A stretch of DNA of 64,000 nucleotides from Sipunculus nudus (Eukaryota; Annelida; Sipuncula; Golfingiida; Sipunculidae): assembly GCA_026874595.1 (NCBI GenBank), contig CM049306.1:89010642-89074641 (forward strand). Direction: 5' to 3'. Numbering within the stretch: the first letter of the stretch is position 1; each line of letters starts with the position of its first letter. This document shows, piece after piece, positions 13,677 through 24,364 of this stretch. The notes beneath the pieces were generated by a model that was not told where the DNA came from, searched no databases, and was given only the letters and a program-made list of their open reading frames with translations. A program made the translations under genes and the position numbers.

Positions 13677-14562
13677 CACATGCAGACAATTTTTTTCCTG
13701 ACACTTCGGTAAATATAAATCATCATCTATAGTTCTAGAGCACGCAATATTTACATTATACATCAGTTATCGAAAGTTTGAAATAGAATTTGGTGTTAGA
13801 AGTGGGATTTAAAATGAGCGTGTACACAAGACCATGCAGTGTTTTGCGTGCATGCATGCAAGCATCAGATCAACAATACTATACACATGCATCACGTGTG
13901 GAGCAGAGCGCCAATGAGAGAACGTAAATTTTTAATAACAAAAATGACCGATCATCATCTTGACTACAAAGCAAACATAAAGATGTCAAATGACCGTATA
14001 GGAATTAAAAAGGCTGATATTCAGTATGGAGGCACCAAATTGTCACGCGCATGCATGGATGATTGACTGTTGATCTTTGCTCGAAGTAAGCGCGCGTGTG
14101 TGAATGATTGTATGCGGGGATAATTCTGTATAAGGTATACCCGCGGCACAATGGAAAAGGCGGAAATGTTGGCTATTGAAGGTGATCCGACGGGGTCACC
14201 GCATGGTCAAAAACATTATAGGTCGGCATTTTGGTTGGTGCCTATATATAGAGCGGATTGATATAGATGTTGCATGTTTACTTGTCAGCTTATAACGGGG
14301 GGGTCATCCTCTCGCACACAAAAGGAATCTCGTCCCAGCAACATACTCATCATATTGAACGTTTTCGACTTTTGTTCGATCAATTCCATAATTTATAGAT
14401 TAAAAAAACATGAATTCTGAAAAATTATAGTATATAAAGTAAAAAACAGAGATTAAATAAGAGATGATCAAATATAAATATAAACATATTTATTTTACAT
14501 GGATCATACAAATAGTTATTATAACTAATTGAGATTCTCTCCATGGCTCAGGTGTGGGCGTT

Positions 14563-14700
14563 CATTAGTGTCAGGAGATGGAGGGAAACGGAGAACCCGG
14601 AGAAAACCACCGCCCTTGAACGGGCAACTATAACCAACTCTCATAGCCACGCCGGGGATCGAACTCGTGTCGCCAGCGCAGAGAGCCGAGCATTTTAACC
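14563..14700 (-). mobile_element. tRNA-related SINE-like fragment
   Basis: The minus strand reads GCTCGGCTCTCTGCGCTGG, then the box B-like GAGTTCGATCCCCGGCGTGG, and a body with GGTGGTTTTCTCCGGGTTCT and CCGTTTCCCTCC, a motif widespread in animal SINEs. Both ends are indistinct. Confidence 0.6.
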
Positions 14701-17067
14701 CTCGACTATCAAATGATCAACATAATAGTATGTAATAGTATATTTTAATGTCTCTTGGATATCCGAGTAATCTATGTATAAATAATGAACATTATATACT
14801 TCCGCCAGGGATGAATTTTCTTCGTTAGTTGATTATTCGGATGGATTCTCTGTCAGCAACTATTCTTGAAAAGGTATGGTTGCATTTTGATGTAATATGT
14901 TGAATGATAAGGGATCTACCCCCTGAACAATCCTTCAAATTCGGAGGTAATCTTGATCAGCAATATATGTTTTAAAATAATAGAATTCTTAAACATTGGG
15001 AGTAATTACTTTACCCAGCCGAGAGCCAGAGCCATTCCCTGGTTCACAGACCGGCACACCTGTGATCCACCCATGGAGTTTGCGATGTAGATGTAACGGG
15101 GACTTAACACACACGAAAATTTGATTATGAATATGGCGGAGGTTTTAGTGTGGTCTCTGATAACTTTCTAGGAAGAAGATGTCTCGAGTTGGTGCAAATA
15201 TCTGTGATGGGTATTCTCTTTAGCTATTGCCTTATTCTTATATATGTATTTTATGATTCGAGTTACTAGACTGTCGATGATCTTGACACAATGTTCAGTA
15301 ACAGCGATAGCATTACCGGTACATCAACGGTAGTTACAGTTTTTCTTTCCAACATTTACTATTTATTTTTATAAGATGTGTCCCATTATTTATGTGCAGT
15401 AAATACCGAGAAATTAAAGCATTTCATTACAGCCACAAAAAGTTAAGATGGGGGGATCCAACTTTTTTTTCTATCTCAACCTGCCGGATATTTAAAAACT
15501 CAAAACAAATATGGTGGTCTATATGTTACCGATAACTCACCCTTCACATACCTTTATCAGGTGGTATAGACCTGATGGGCGTCTTTGTAATACCATGATC
15601 ATATGTATCAGTATTATTATGGTGCCTCACAGCTCAGGGTTACTTATATATATAAAGTCATATATTTTGAAATAAAACAAAATAAAAACAAACAAAAATA
15701 TGTACAATATTGCTAGCCACCTATAATTTATACTTATGGTCCCAGTTCGTGTAAATATTGAAATATATAGTTAGATGCATTTATCTGAACGTAAACTGTG
15801 GAGTCTGTCCATAGCTAAAAAGTTAAGTTGAAAAACAGTCTGAATCGTTGTTGTTATTATAATCTACTATCATGATAAAGTCATTTATCATGATTTACGA
15901 CTACAATTATAGTCTGTTAGTCCCTTTTCTTTAGGGTAATACAAAACCAATTTTCCGCAGTTTAGCCATTTAATTATTCTCCAACTGTATTTTATGGTGC
16001 CCCTAATGTTTATTTCACAAAGTGAACAGGAGGATAGGATGACAGACAGCAAAGCTGCTGTTGCAGTCACTATGGTAACAAGGTGCATGTGTTCAATAAA
16101 TCTGAGAGTTGACATCCAGAGAATTCAGCTTGTTTAATTATTAACATTAATACGTCCGTGCCTGTCAAGGGATCCTTTGTTTTTAATAGATCACGTTATG
16201 AATTCCAATACACCTAAATACACAGACGTGAAACGATACACACGGTTTGGGTGTTGGCTTGATATCTGGACACTAACTCTTGGTATAAAATGGATAGATC
16301 CAACCAAGTCTCGTATGCCGGCTGGTTCAGATCGAGCGCACGGTCTAGAAGGATTGGGTTGAATGGGGATTTAAAGTAAGCTAATTACACCGGCTTGTCT
16401 GGCAACCCCGCTACTGGCGGCTTAAACACTTCGGGGATTAATTAGCCGGGACGTCCACTTGAACGGTTATTTTAATTTCCGATTACCACAGTGCTCCCCA
16501 GCCAGCTACATAAACATTATGAACGCGTGACATGAAAAATTGATAATGTTTTAATACAGAGCAGCCAAAAAGTCAGGGAATTAATTACTACACATCTAAA
16601 GGCTTCCAATACTCAAAGGCAATCTATGTTTATTTTGCGTAACAATATTCTCAAACAGTTCATTTAGATATTTCCAGCACAGTAAACAAACCTGAGGAGT
16701 ATTATATCATCGGTTAAAAACATCGTATTAACCTTTATGGCATTTTAATTTTCTGTCATTTCATATAATAGCGGATTTTGCCCTTTCATAAGATACCCTT
16801 ATATAATTATTACGCTATTCGAAGTCATGTTTTAGTAATCGGTGAAAGAATAGGAAAATGACCTGTTATATGGGAGGCCAATAAAGTTTAGTGCCTTAAA
16901 TGGTTTTGGTTAACAAATCCTGACATCACAAATCCAGATCACGGCATGGCCACAAAGCAACCTACAGCGCCATCTATGAAAGAGACACCTAACAAATGTG
17001 CAGGGCGTCGTGCTTTTTCTCACGACACAGCTAATAAAATAGAGAACCATGCCGGGGCGTCAATATT

Positions 17068-17127
17068 GGGGGGGGGGGATATAACCCCCCCCCCCCCCCC
17101 GCACAAACACACGCACACACACACACA
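17068..17127. repeat. Poly-G, ATATAA, poly-C, then AC-rich repeat
   Basis: Eleven G (17068-17078), the spacer ATATAA, sixteen C (17085-17100), then ACACAC-rich sequence. Confidence 0.95.
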
Positions 17128-17399
17128 TTTTTTTGGCAAGGGCACGCGGGATGGTCAATGTAATCATCACCCCCACCATTTAGGAAACAATATTTATATA
17201 TTGCAAATGAAATATAGCAATAAATAAAGTTATAGACTTGGGTTCTGTTAATGAGTTAACTATGTGAATTATTATATCCACACCTGGTTTACAGTTAACA
17301 TATACTGGAAACATAATACCATATTTTCTAAAACCTTGTAACATATTTGAAATGTGATTAAGTATAAATATTTGAAATGTTTTCAACAGACGCTAAAAT

Positions 17400-17400
<1 letters not shown>

Positions 17401-17453
<53 letters not shown>
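17401..17453. repeat. TA microsatellite
   Basis: TA run of about 52 bases. Confidence 0.97.
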
Positions 17454-17457
<4 letters not shown>

Positions 17458-18642
17458 TGTTTATGTCTACGAGTCATCCCCCTCCAGCTCTGGAAGATAA
17501 ATTGACACCGCTGGAGAGAATTAATACCGTGCATTTGTATATGTATATAATCTATATCTGGCATTAAATTCTCACGCTGCCAACTGAGTCGTAAGGGTGT
17601 CATTTTCTATATTTTCCCAGGGCCGAAATAACGATGGTTTATTGAGAATTCCACCTAACCAATTAGAATTAAGATACATGTATGTTATGTTATAACTTTT
17701 TACATTAGACATATCAAGTTATGTGAAGTTCATTTTCAGTCTCCAGTTATCAAGCAACGCTAGAATTAAATTTAAGACGGGTTTCATGTCATAATACCAA
17801 AGTACATGTACTTGTGTACTCGGCATATGTACTCACACCTACCTGTGAGTTACGTTTAGTCACGTTTTCTATGGGCGTGTGTCTCATAGACGCTGACACA
17901 TAAACAAACCATAAGTTAGTATATAAGTGTATGACATACATGTACAATATAATGTTAAAGTATACTAACAAAGAGTCCATTATTTAAATTTTTCAACACT
18001 CGTTAAATATTTGTATGGCCCTTTTCAAACACAAATTAGTACTTCTGTTTTAACCATGCAGGCGCACCATTCCGTCTGATTTACGGGCATGTCAATGCTC
18101 CAGGCACTGTAAAATAAAAAAAAAAAGGGGGGGGGGGGGAGAAAAACGTGCATGTATCCACTCACTCAATTTTCCTGTTCCATTAGACTATTATGACATC
18201 ACGACCATTTTATTGTTGTCACTTTGCAGTGCTAATCCAGTAATTAAACAAATGTATCAATATACTGCCTCATGGACCATGAGTTTTCGGTGGCTGGTTT
18301 TGGCCATGGTATGCGCTCAATGGGTGCTTTCTAGTTTTATCTGCATTCTCCCTTCTGTTTGCTGTGTCGAGCTTTAGTCAAGTTAAGTGCCTGTCAGACA
18401 TGAAATTAAAGAAAGGCTTTTGACAATTTTTGCCCTTTAAACATGATATAACCGGTCGGAGCGGATACTGTTCATCCGGCAATCCTTAAGTTAACAATAG
18501 CTATATTACAGAACACTGGTAGATACTTTGACACTTAGTCATCATTTAAAACATTTAGGATATTTAGGGATATGTGTAAGGATTAAAACCTGTAGGATCA
18601 AAAATAACAAGTACCATGCATATATAGGTCTATACTACCATT

Positions 18643-18680
18643 CCCCCCCCCCCCCCCCCCACCACCACCACACACACACC
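18643..18680. repeat. Poly-C then ACC and AC repeats
   Basis: Eighteen C followed by ACC trinucleotides and CA dinucleotides. A similar poly-C of twenty lies at 7830-7849 and poly-G runs at 18127-18139. Confidence 0.95.
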
Positions 18681-19489
18681 TGGCCGAATGAATATTAGGC
18701 TTTCCTGCCTATGTATAGTTATTCTGGATACACTTTAAACATAAAATTTTGTTTGTATTTATGTGTTTGACAAAAACCCGGAACTGACGGGCTAAAATGT
18801 AAAATTTAAATCTAACATCATTGTTAGGTTATTCGGACAAGCGGTGATCTACCAACGTTGAGAAACAGATCGCACGGACGCTGTTATGGAATAGTTTGGA
18901 GCTTTGATAATAGATGGCGCAACATTTTAAAATACGCCTTTTTTTTCAGCAGCTTGCAATGTCTAAATCGACATGTATTGTTTAGGTGTGCCATGCATTC
19001 GAAGACCTCGGCAATATCCCATTCTCAATTAAGTCATTCCATAGGATCATGGTCCCTACAGTAATACTGGAAATCCTCTGACTTTTCAATTAAGTACTTA
19101 ATATTTTTATGCAAATAGAGAGTTTTGCTGTCTTCATGAAATTTACTACTTTCATTATTTTTTCATCCGCTTTGGCAATTTTCATAACAGTATTGATCGT
19201 TATGTATTTATTACTAGTTTTCTGATACCAATTATTTCAACATTGGTTGTAAAATACATGAAAATTATGAATAACATTATAAAATCTAATAAATCATATT
19301 TGGACAACTTATTATTTTTTTCGAACAAATCCCATTATTTTCATTAAGAACCGTTCACTAACACCGTTTCTGGCACAGGGCCAAGAATCAGACCAACGAG
19401 AGTGGGTGTCCTGGTGTCATCAGATCAAGAAGAGCGTGTGTCTCATGTTTAAAATTTAGATTGGAATGCACAAAGCGATACCACGCTCT

Positions 19490-19640
19490 CAATGGCCTGA
19501 TTACAATTCTTTGCTCTGTGCGCACCCTGGTGTTCGAATCCAGAAAATCTTGCTAAACAAAGTAGCGGTTACACGTACAGAGATCTGGACAACTGCAGTG
19601 TATAATCGCTGCGTGAGTAGAGTGCTGACTTACATAATTG
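19490..19640 (+). repeat. Interspersed repeat with box B-like motif, copy 1
   Basis: CCCTGGTGTTCGAATCCAG matches a tRNA box B; the following CTTGCTAAACAAAGTAGCGG, GAGATCTGGACAACTGCAGT and GCTGCGTGAGTAGAGTG blocks recur in the copy at 47010-47155. Confidence 0.55.
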
Positions 19641-20307
19641 GGTGTATTCCAGCAATGTGGTTTTGTTCTTCTATGGTTTCGATGCTCACGAGATCCCCTC
19701 CGGTTTTCCAGCACCGCCGTCTGACTCGAACCCAATTTCCTTTGAGTTCAGCCATCAAGTAGCATGAACCGGCAGACCTTCCCTTCTTCATGTTCCAATC
19801 ATTTGCAAAATAATTCCCAAATGTTTCAGGACATCGCGGATCTTGTCCTTGAACTTGGTCCGATACTCTGTCTAAAAGAATCACATTGTGTTATAAATAC
19901 AATCGGGACTTTATAACTCGACGCCAAATGTAAATCCTATATATTTATGTCGCATTACAATGCTGTCATTTTGTCAAATCACGAAAGGCAGGATGGGGAG
20001 GAGTTTCAGAAACAGATGTCACAACACATTATTAATTTTAAGTGAGATCATGTATTTTGTAAAATAAAACACAATAACCCTACTATTTTATTTTATATGT
20101 TTACATTAGGTTAATACAGAAGCAAACAGTCTTGATGTAGATCGTTCTGTTGATTGAATAATCAATAAGCTATACCCGATTGTCCGCCTAATATGTGCGA
20201 TATGTGTGCACGGGCCGACCTCAGACATCAAAGGTACATGGAAAATCATGTCTAATTGCTAAGTCAACATATACGTTTTTATTCTTGGTTGTGTCATAAA
20301 ATACCAG

Positions 20308-20525
20308 CAGGGGCGGATCCAGGATTTAGGAAAAGGGGGGGGGGGTGCAACCCAGGAGGACTAATGAAAATCCGTAAAAGAAAAGGTCATCAGGTTTGGG
20401 AAAGGGGGGGGGGGTCCAGGCCGCAAAATTACGTCTAAAACCCCTTAAAAAAGGTTGCTTCGGGTGAAAAAGGGGGTCCGGACCCCGTGGACCCCCCCCC
20501 CCCCCCCCCCCCGGATTCGCTTCTG
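20308..20525 (+). mobile_element. MITE-like element, CAGGGGCGGATCC family, copy 3 (best preserved)
   Basis: 218 bases with imperfect terminal inverted repeats CAGGGGCGGATCCAGG and CCCGGATTCGCTTCTG, flanked by perfect 5-base duplications ACCAG (20303-20307 and 20526-20530). Long poly-G and poly-C runs lie inside. No coding capacity. The CAGGG-type ends recall hAT elements, but those usually duplicate 8 bases, so I leave the superfamily open. Confidence 0.75.
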
Positions 20526-20530
20526 ACCAG

Positions 20531-22729
20531 CTCGGATTGTCAAAGACAATAGGATCCATGAAAAACCGTCGGATTACAAGGTTTCTGGATTACCAAGGAT
20601 CAGAATGTCATATCACGACTGTATGTTCATTCATCCTTTAACTACTATAGTATCCAGTTTACTACTTAAATTATCAGTCGATCAAAAGTTACATACATTA
20701 ATATTTCATAAATCACCTTGTGGCCGAGCCCCTACGGCCTAGCGCCATTAACCAAGCATACCAAACGAGAGATATGGGTACCCTCCATTAATTCTAAGCA
20801 ACAGTGGTTAGACAACCACGCCTCACTGTTTGAGAGATAACTAATTTTCCGTTTTTATTTATTTATTTTTTTTTTAATTTTAAAATCAAGTACGGTATGC
20901 TTCCACTGCTGGCTGGGCGATCGTTTCTTATACATTTATGTACCACTCATTACGGTCTCAGAACTAGCTCCCTGATCATACTAAATATCATAGAAATTAA
21001 ATTTAAAATGCAGATTTTATTTATTCCTCTCTTATTTCATCTCAAAATGCTCACAGAAACAATCCACCAAGCTTCAATTAGATACATCTATTACTTAAGT
21101 ATACTTTGATGGCTGTCAGGAGTCGCAACAGCTGCATACTTCACTCTTAATGATGTTTTAATCAGTGTTAAACATGGAAGATAAGTTTTTTAGGAAAACT
21201 TAACTGTAGCAGTTTAAAATTGGAAAAATACAAAAGTAATCAATGTAATCATATCTTATAATCATGATTACGATTACATTCGGAGAGTAATTGTTTACGA
21301 TTATACAATTACTTTCTTTTTTAAAATAAATGTAAACACCTGGCTCAACAAGCTCCCCTCCCCCATTCCAGCCCCTCCCCCTCCCATTTATTAACTCTCT
21401 CCCCCATTTTTACACACCCCCCCCCCTTCCTAAGTAAATGACATTCCTACCTCCTTTCAAATAAAATCATATCTTAGTTGAATAAATAAGGCAAATGTCA
21501 GAAGTATGTGCAATAGCAGAGGGCCTAGTTCTACGCACTCTAGTGCAGCAGAATTAGGAGTTTTCACCAGAATTTGGAATTCTGACTCATAGGGGACCTA
21601 CAATGTGTCGTACCGTTCCAGAACTTTTTTTCTGCTCGAACAAGGAAGAACTATCTGGGTATATTTAAAAAAAGAAATCGGGTCAGGTTGGGGTCAATGT
21701 AGGTTAGAGTGACCTATTTTCGGGTCTGGTCAAGGTCGACCCATTGTGTAGCGTCAAGTTTGAGCAGGCATTAAATATTGCAGGGCAGCAGAAAATTTCA
21801 GACAAATATATGTGAGGGTGCATACAATATTAATAGCTGGTTGGTGATAGGAGAAATTTAATAAATAAACAAATTCAGGGTTGGCCTGGTTTGTTCATGA
21901 TGGAGGGGATTGAAAGTTGGCTTAATTAACAGGTGGTGACATATGGTAGCCGTGCCAATACGACCCAGTGACAATGATAATTGGGCTGCATGGTACGCCT
22001 ACTTGACTCGTGATACAAGCAATATCGAGGAATGCATCGCAGTGGTCGTCCATCATGTGGTATTAATATTGTGGTAAACAGCCCATAATCTTGACATAGG
22101 CTCCGAATGATGAATTCACACAAGAGAATACATGTGAAGTGTGAACTCACAACTCCGTCTCTATGGTAACGAGTCATTTCCTGCGTTCAGTAACCGTGCG
22201 AGCCATGCTTGTATTCATACGGTCAGAATATATATATAATATGCTGATTTAAAACGGAACTTTTCTCGCTCATGTTTGGTGTTGCAAGAAAGTATACTAA
22301 AAAACTGATGATAGGTCTGGTTTAAATCAATTGATAGTGTACCTGTAGGCCATGAGGCGTTGTCAGAAATGTCGAAAATATGTGCATGGTCATAGAACCT
22401 AATTGTGCGATCCTCGCTGAAGGATGTATCGGCATTCTGACAGCCAGTAAGCTGGTCGTATACTGTCTAAAGTCAGATGGCCGGAACTGCGCTAGACATC
22501 ATGTTATCAGTTTTTTAAAGGTGTCATATTCCCTGAAAATGACTCACAGAACCCCCTGTTTTCTTGGGACAAAATAAAAATGCCGGAGTTGTGCTTGAGT
22601 TTGATGAATTAAATGATTCCAAACACTCGATTAAAAAACTTGCCAAGTGTCTCCAACCTGTGAGCTTTTGCGATGGGGCTGCAGCGTAATCCGTCCGCCG
22701 TCTTCCGTTCGTTAACCAATGCAATCTTA
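20531..22729. other. Intergenic, no gene recognised
   Basis: AT-rich sequence with a C-rich tract at about 21350-21425. No open frame with recognisable homology. Confidence 0.6.
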
Positions 22730-23600
22730 AAAATCGTCGGAGCTAGCACCACCAAATTTTAGGCAATAAATCGGTCATCTAAAAAAAACTCTATCGGATT
22801 TTTTTTTTGGCTGTTTGCATTTCCTTAGATGCTAATGAGTCGATAACAGAAATTTTAAAAACTTCTCCTCCGAAACTTTCCCGCCAAATGTTTCAGTATT
22901 TCACAGAAATAATCTCTGAAACCATCTCTTTCAAGTTTGTTCGAATAGTTCCAGTTAGGTGAATTTTGGCTTAGTTACAGGAAGCTGAACATAGTCATTT
23001 GGCAAAAAAAAGTAAACTAAGATTACAATATCAAAAACGGCTAAAACGGAGCTATCTTCACCATATTTTATGCAGATGTTGGTCACATGACTCATTTATG
23101 AAGTTGAGGTATTGGTGGCGCCACCTGCATCAAACATTTTTTGGTAGGAGGGTCATCGGTCATCAGTAACTCATATTTTCTCAGGAATACCGGGAGCTAG
23201 TATCCCCAAATTTTATGCAAAAAAATCTGTCACATATCAAATGTTGTGGATTTGAGGGTTTTGTGGTACCGGTACCGCTAATAAGCGGAGAAAGCTACAA
23301 AATAAAACTTCCTCTCTGGAATAATTAAACCAAATTGTTCAATATTTCAAAGAAATAATCCCAGAGATAAGCTCTCTCACGTTTGTTCAAATAGTTTGGA
23401 TTTGATCAATTTTGCTGAGTGACAGGAATTAAAACTTAGTCATTTGGCCAAGTAAGCACACTGATATAATAATCTCAGAAAAGAAAGGAGCTAGCAACAC
23501 CAAGATTTGTGCTAATGTTGATCACATGACTCTTGTTTGAAATTGCAGTTTTTGTGGTGCCACCTACATCGACCTGTTTATTTTTTACGGACAAAAACTT
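22730..23600 (+). repeat. Two or three diverged tandem modules of about 445 bases
   Basis: Blocks recur in order: GGAGCTAG(C/T)A(C/T)CACCAAATTTT (about 22739, 23190, 23487), TTTGTTCGAATAG/TTTGTTCAAATAG (about 22937, 23384), ACATAGTCATTTGGC/ACTTAGTCATTTGGC (about 22989, 23435) and GTGG(C/T)GCCACCT(G/A)CATC (about 23115, 23555). This is the style of bivalve interspersed modules; no ends found. Confidence 0.65.
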
Positions 23601-24063
23601 CATTATTTTAGCCTCTTTCAGTTTCAAAATGTTTTATGATGAAACTATCTAGCTATATCGTTTAACTTTTCACAATTATGTATTATCCTAGTCTAGGGTT
23701 CTTTCAATTGTATAAGCATAGATTGGGTGTGTGGATTTTTGGTAGAGTCATAGAAAGCTGAAGTTGGTCTACCGGCCATAAGTTAATCTATTTCAAACTG
23801 AGGACCGTGGTAGTCTTCTGCTAAACTGTTATTTCAACTTCTGTAAAATTGCACAAAAATGATTCTTAGGAGGCCTTTGTACTTGTATTTTGGCAGAATT
23901 ATTGGATATTTAATAATGAAAGAACTACATCTTTTATTATTCTAAACGTTTTGATAAAAAAAATCTTATGGATATGTTAGCTTGAAAAAAAAGCACTTTA
24001 GCCAAAGTCTTTCAGTATGTGTAAACAGATTTTCCTGCAGACAAAGACTGAGTCTCAGTGTAT

Positions 24064-24073
24064 CTATAAATAG
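24064..24073 (+). promoter_or_regulatory. Candidate TATA box of SFXN5
   Basis: CTATAAATAG is a near-perfect TATA box, about 230 bases before the start codon. If used, transcription would begin near 24095 and leave a 5' UTR of about 200 bases with an upstream ATG at 24101. AT-rich DNA makes chance matches common, so this is a candidate only. Confidence 0.4.
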
Positions 24074-24301
24074 CCATGTGGGTAACTCGGAAAGCCGCAA
24101 CATGAAGAGCGCAGAGCCATCTCATGCCAGAGTCAGAAACTAATTGGAACGTGACTTGTTTGGGGTCAAAGGTAACGGGCCGCTGACACCATATCAAATA
24201 GTCGTTTGCCGCACCTGTGAGTTCGCTGAACACGACAAGCAGAGAACAGCAGTGACAGCACATAAACAGGCGGTAAACAGCAGTAGCTTCCTCTAACAGC
24301 A

Positions 24302-24364
24302 ATGGCAGCAGAGCAGAGTTCAGCGTACCCTCAGTTTCAGTTGGGTAAACCAAGATACAGTCAG
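24302..24364 (+). CDS. SFXN5: SFXN5 coding exon 1
   Basis: Encodes residues 1-21, starting [10 protein letters not shown] and including QLGKPRYSQ, the short hydrophilic N-terminus typical of SFXN5. Donor GTAATG follows at 24365. Phase 0. An in-frame stop 18 bases upstream rules out a longer N-terminus. Confidence 0.92.

Larger units (their letters stand above)
9828..14562. other. Intergenic, no gene recognised
   Basis: No protein family was recognised in any frame. The region 10400-10830 is more complex in sequence and CpG-containing, with homeodomain-type sites (see findings); the rest is AT-rich with simple repeats. Confidence 0.6.
14701..19489. other. Intergenic, no gene recognised
   Basis: Only short, unremarkable open frames. 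A small perfect palindrome ATCATGATAAA-GTCA-TTTATCATGAT lies near 15869-15894, and a homeodomain-site cluster near 16380-16490. Confidence 0.6.

Noticed and set aside
24012-24353. 113-codon minus-strand frame
   Set aside because: It is antisense to SFXN5 exon 1 and its 5' region; it has no family resemblance and is best explained as a shadow.
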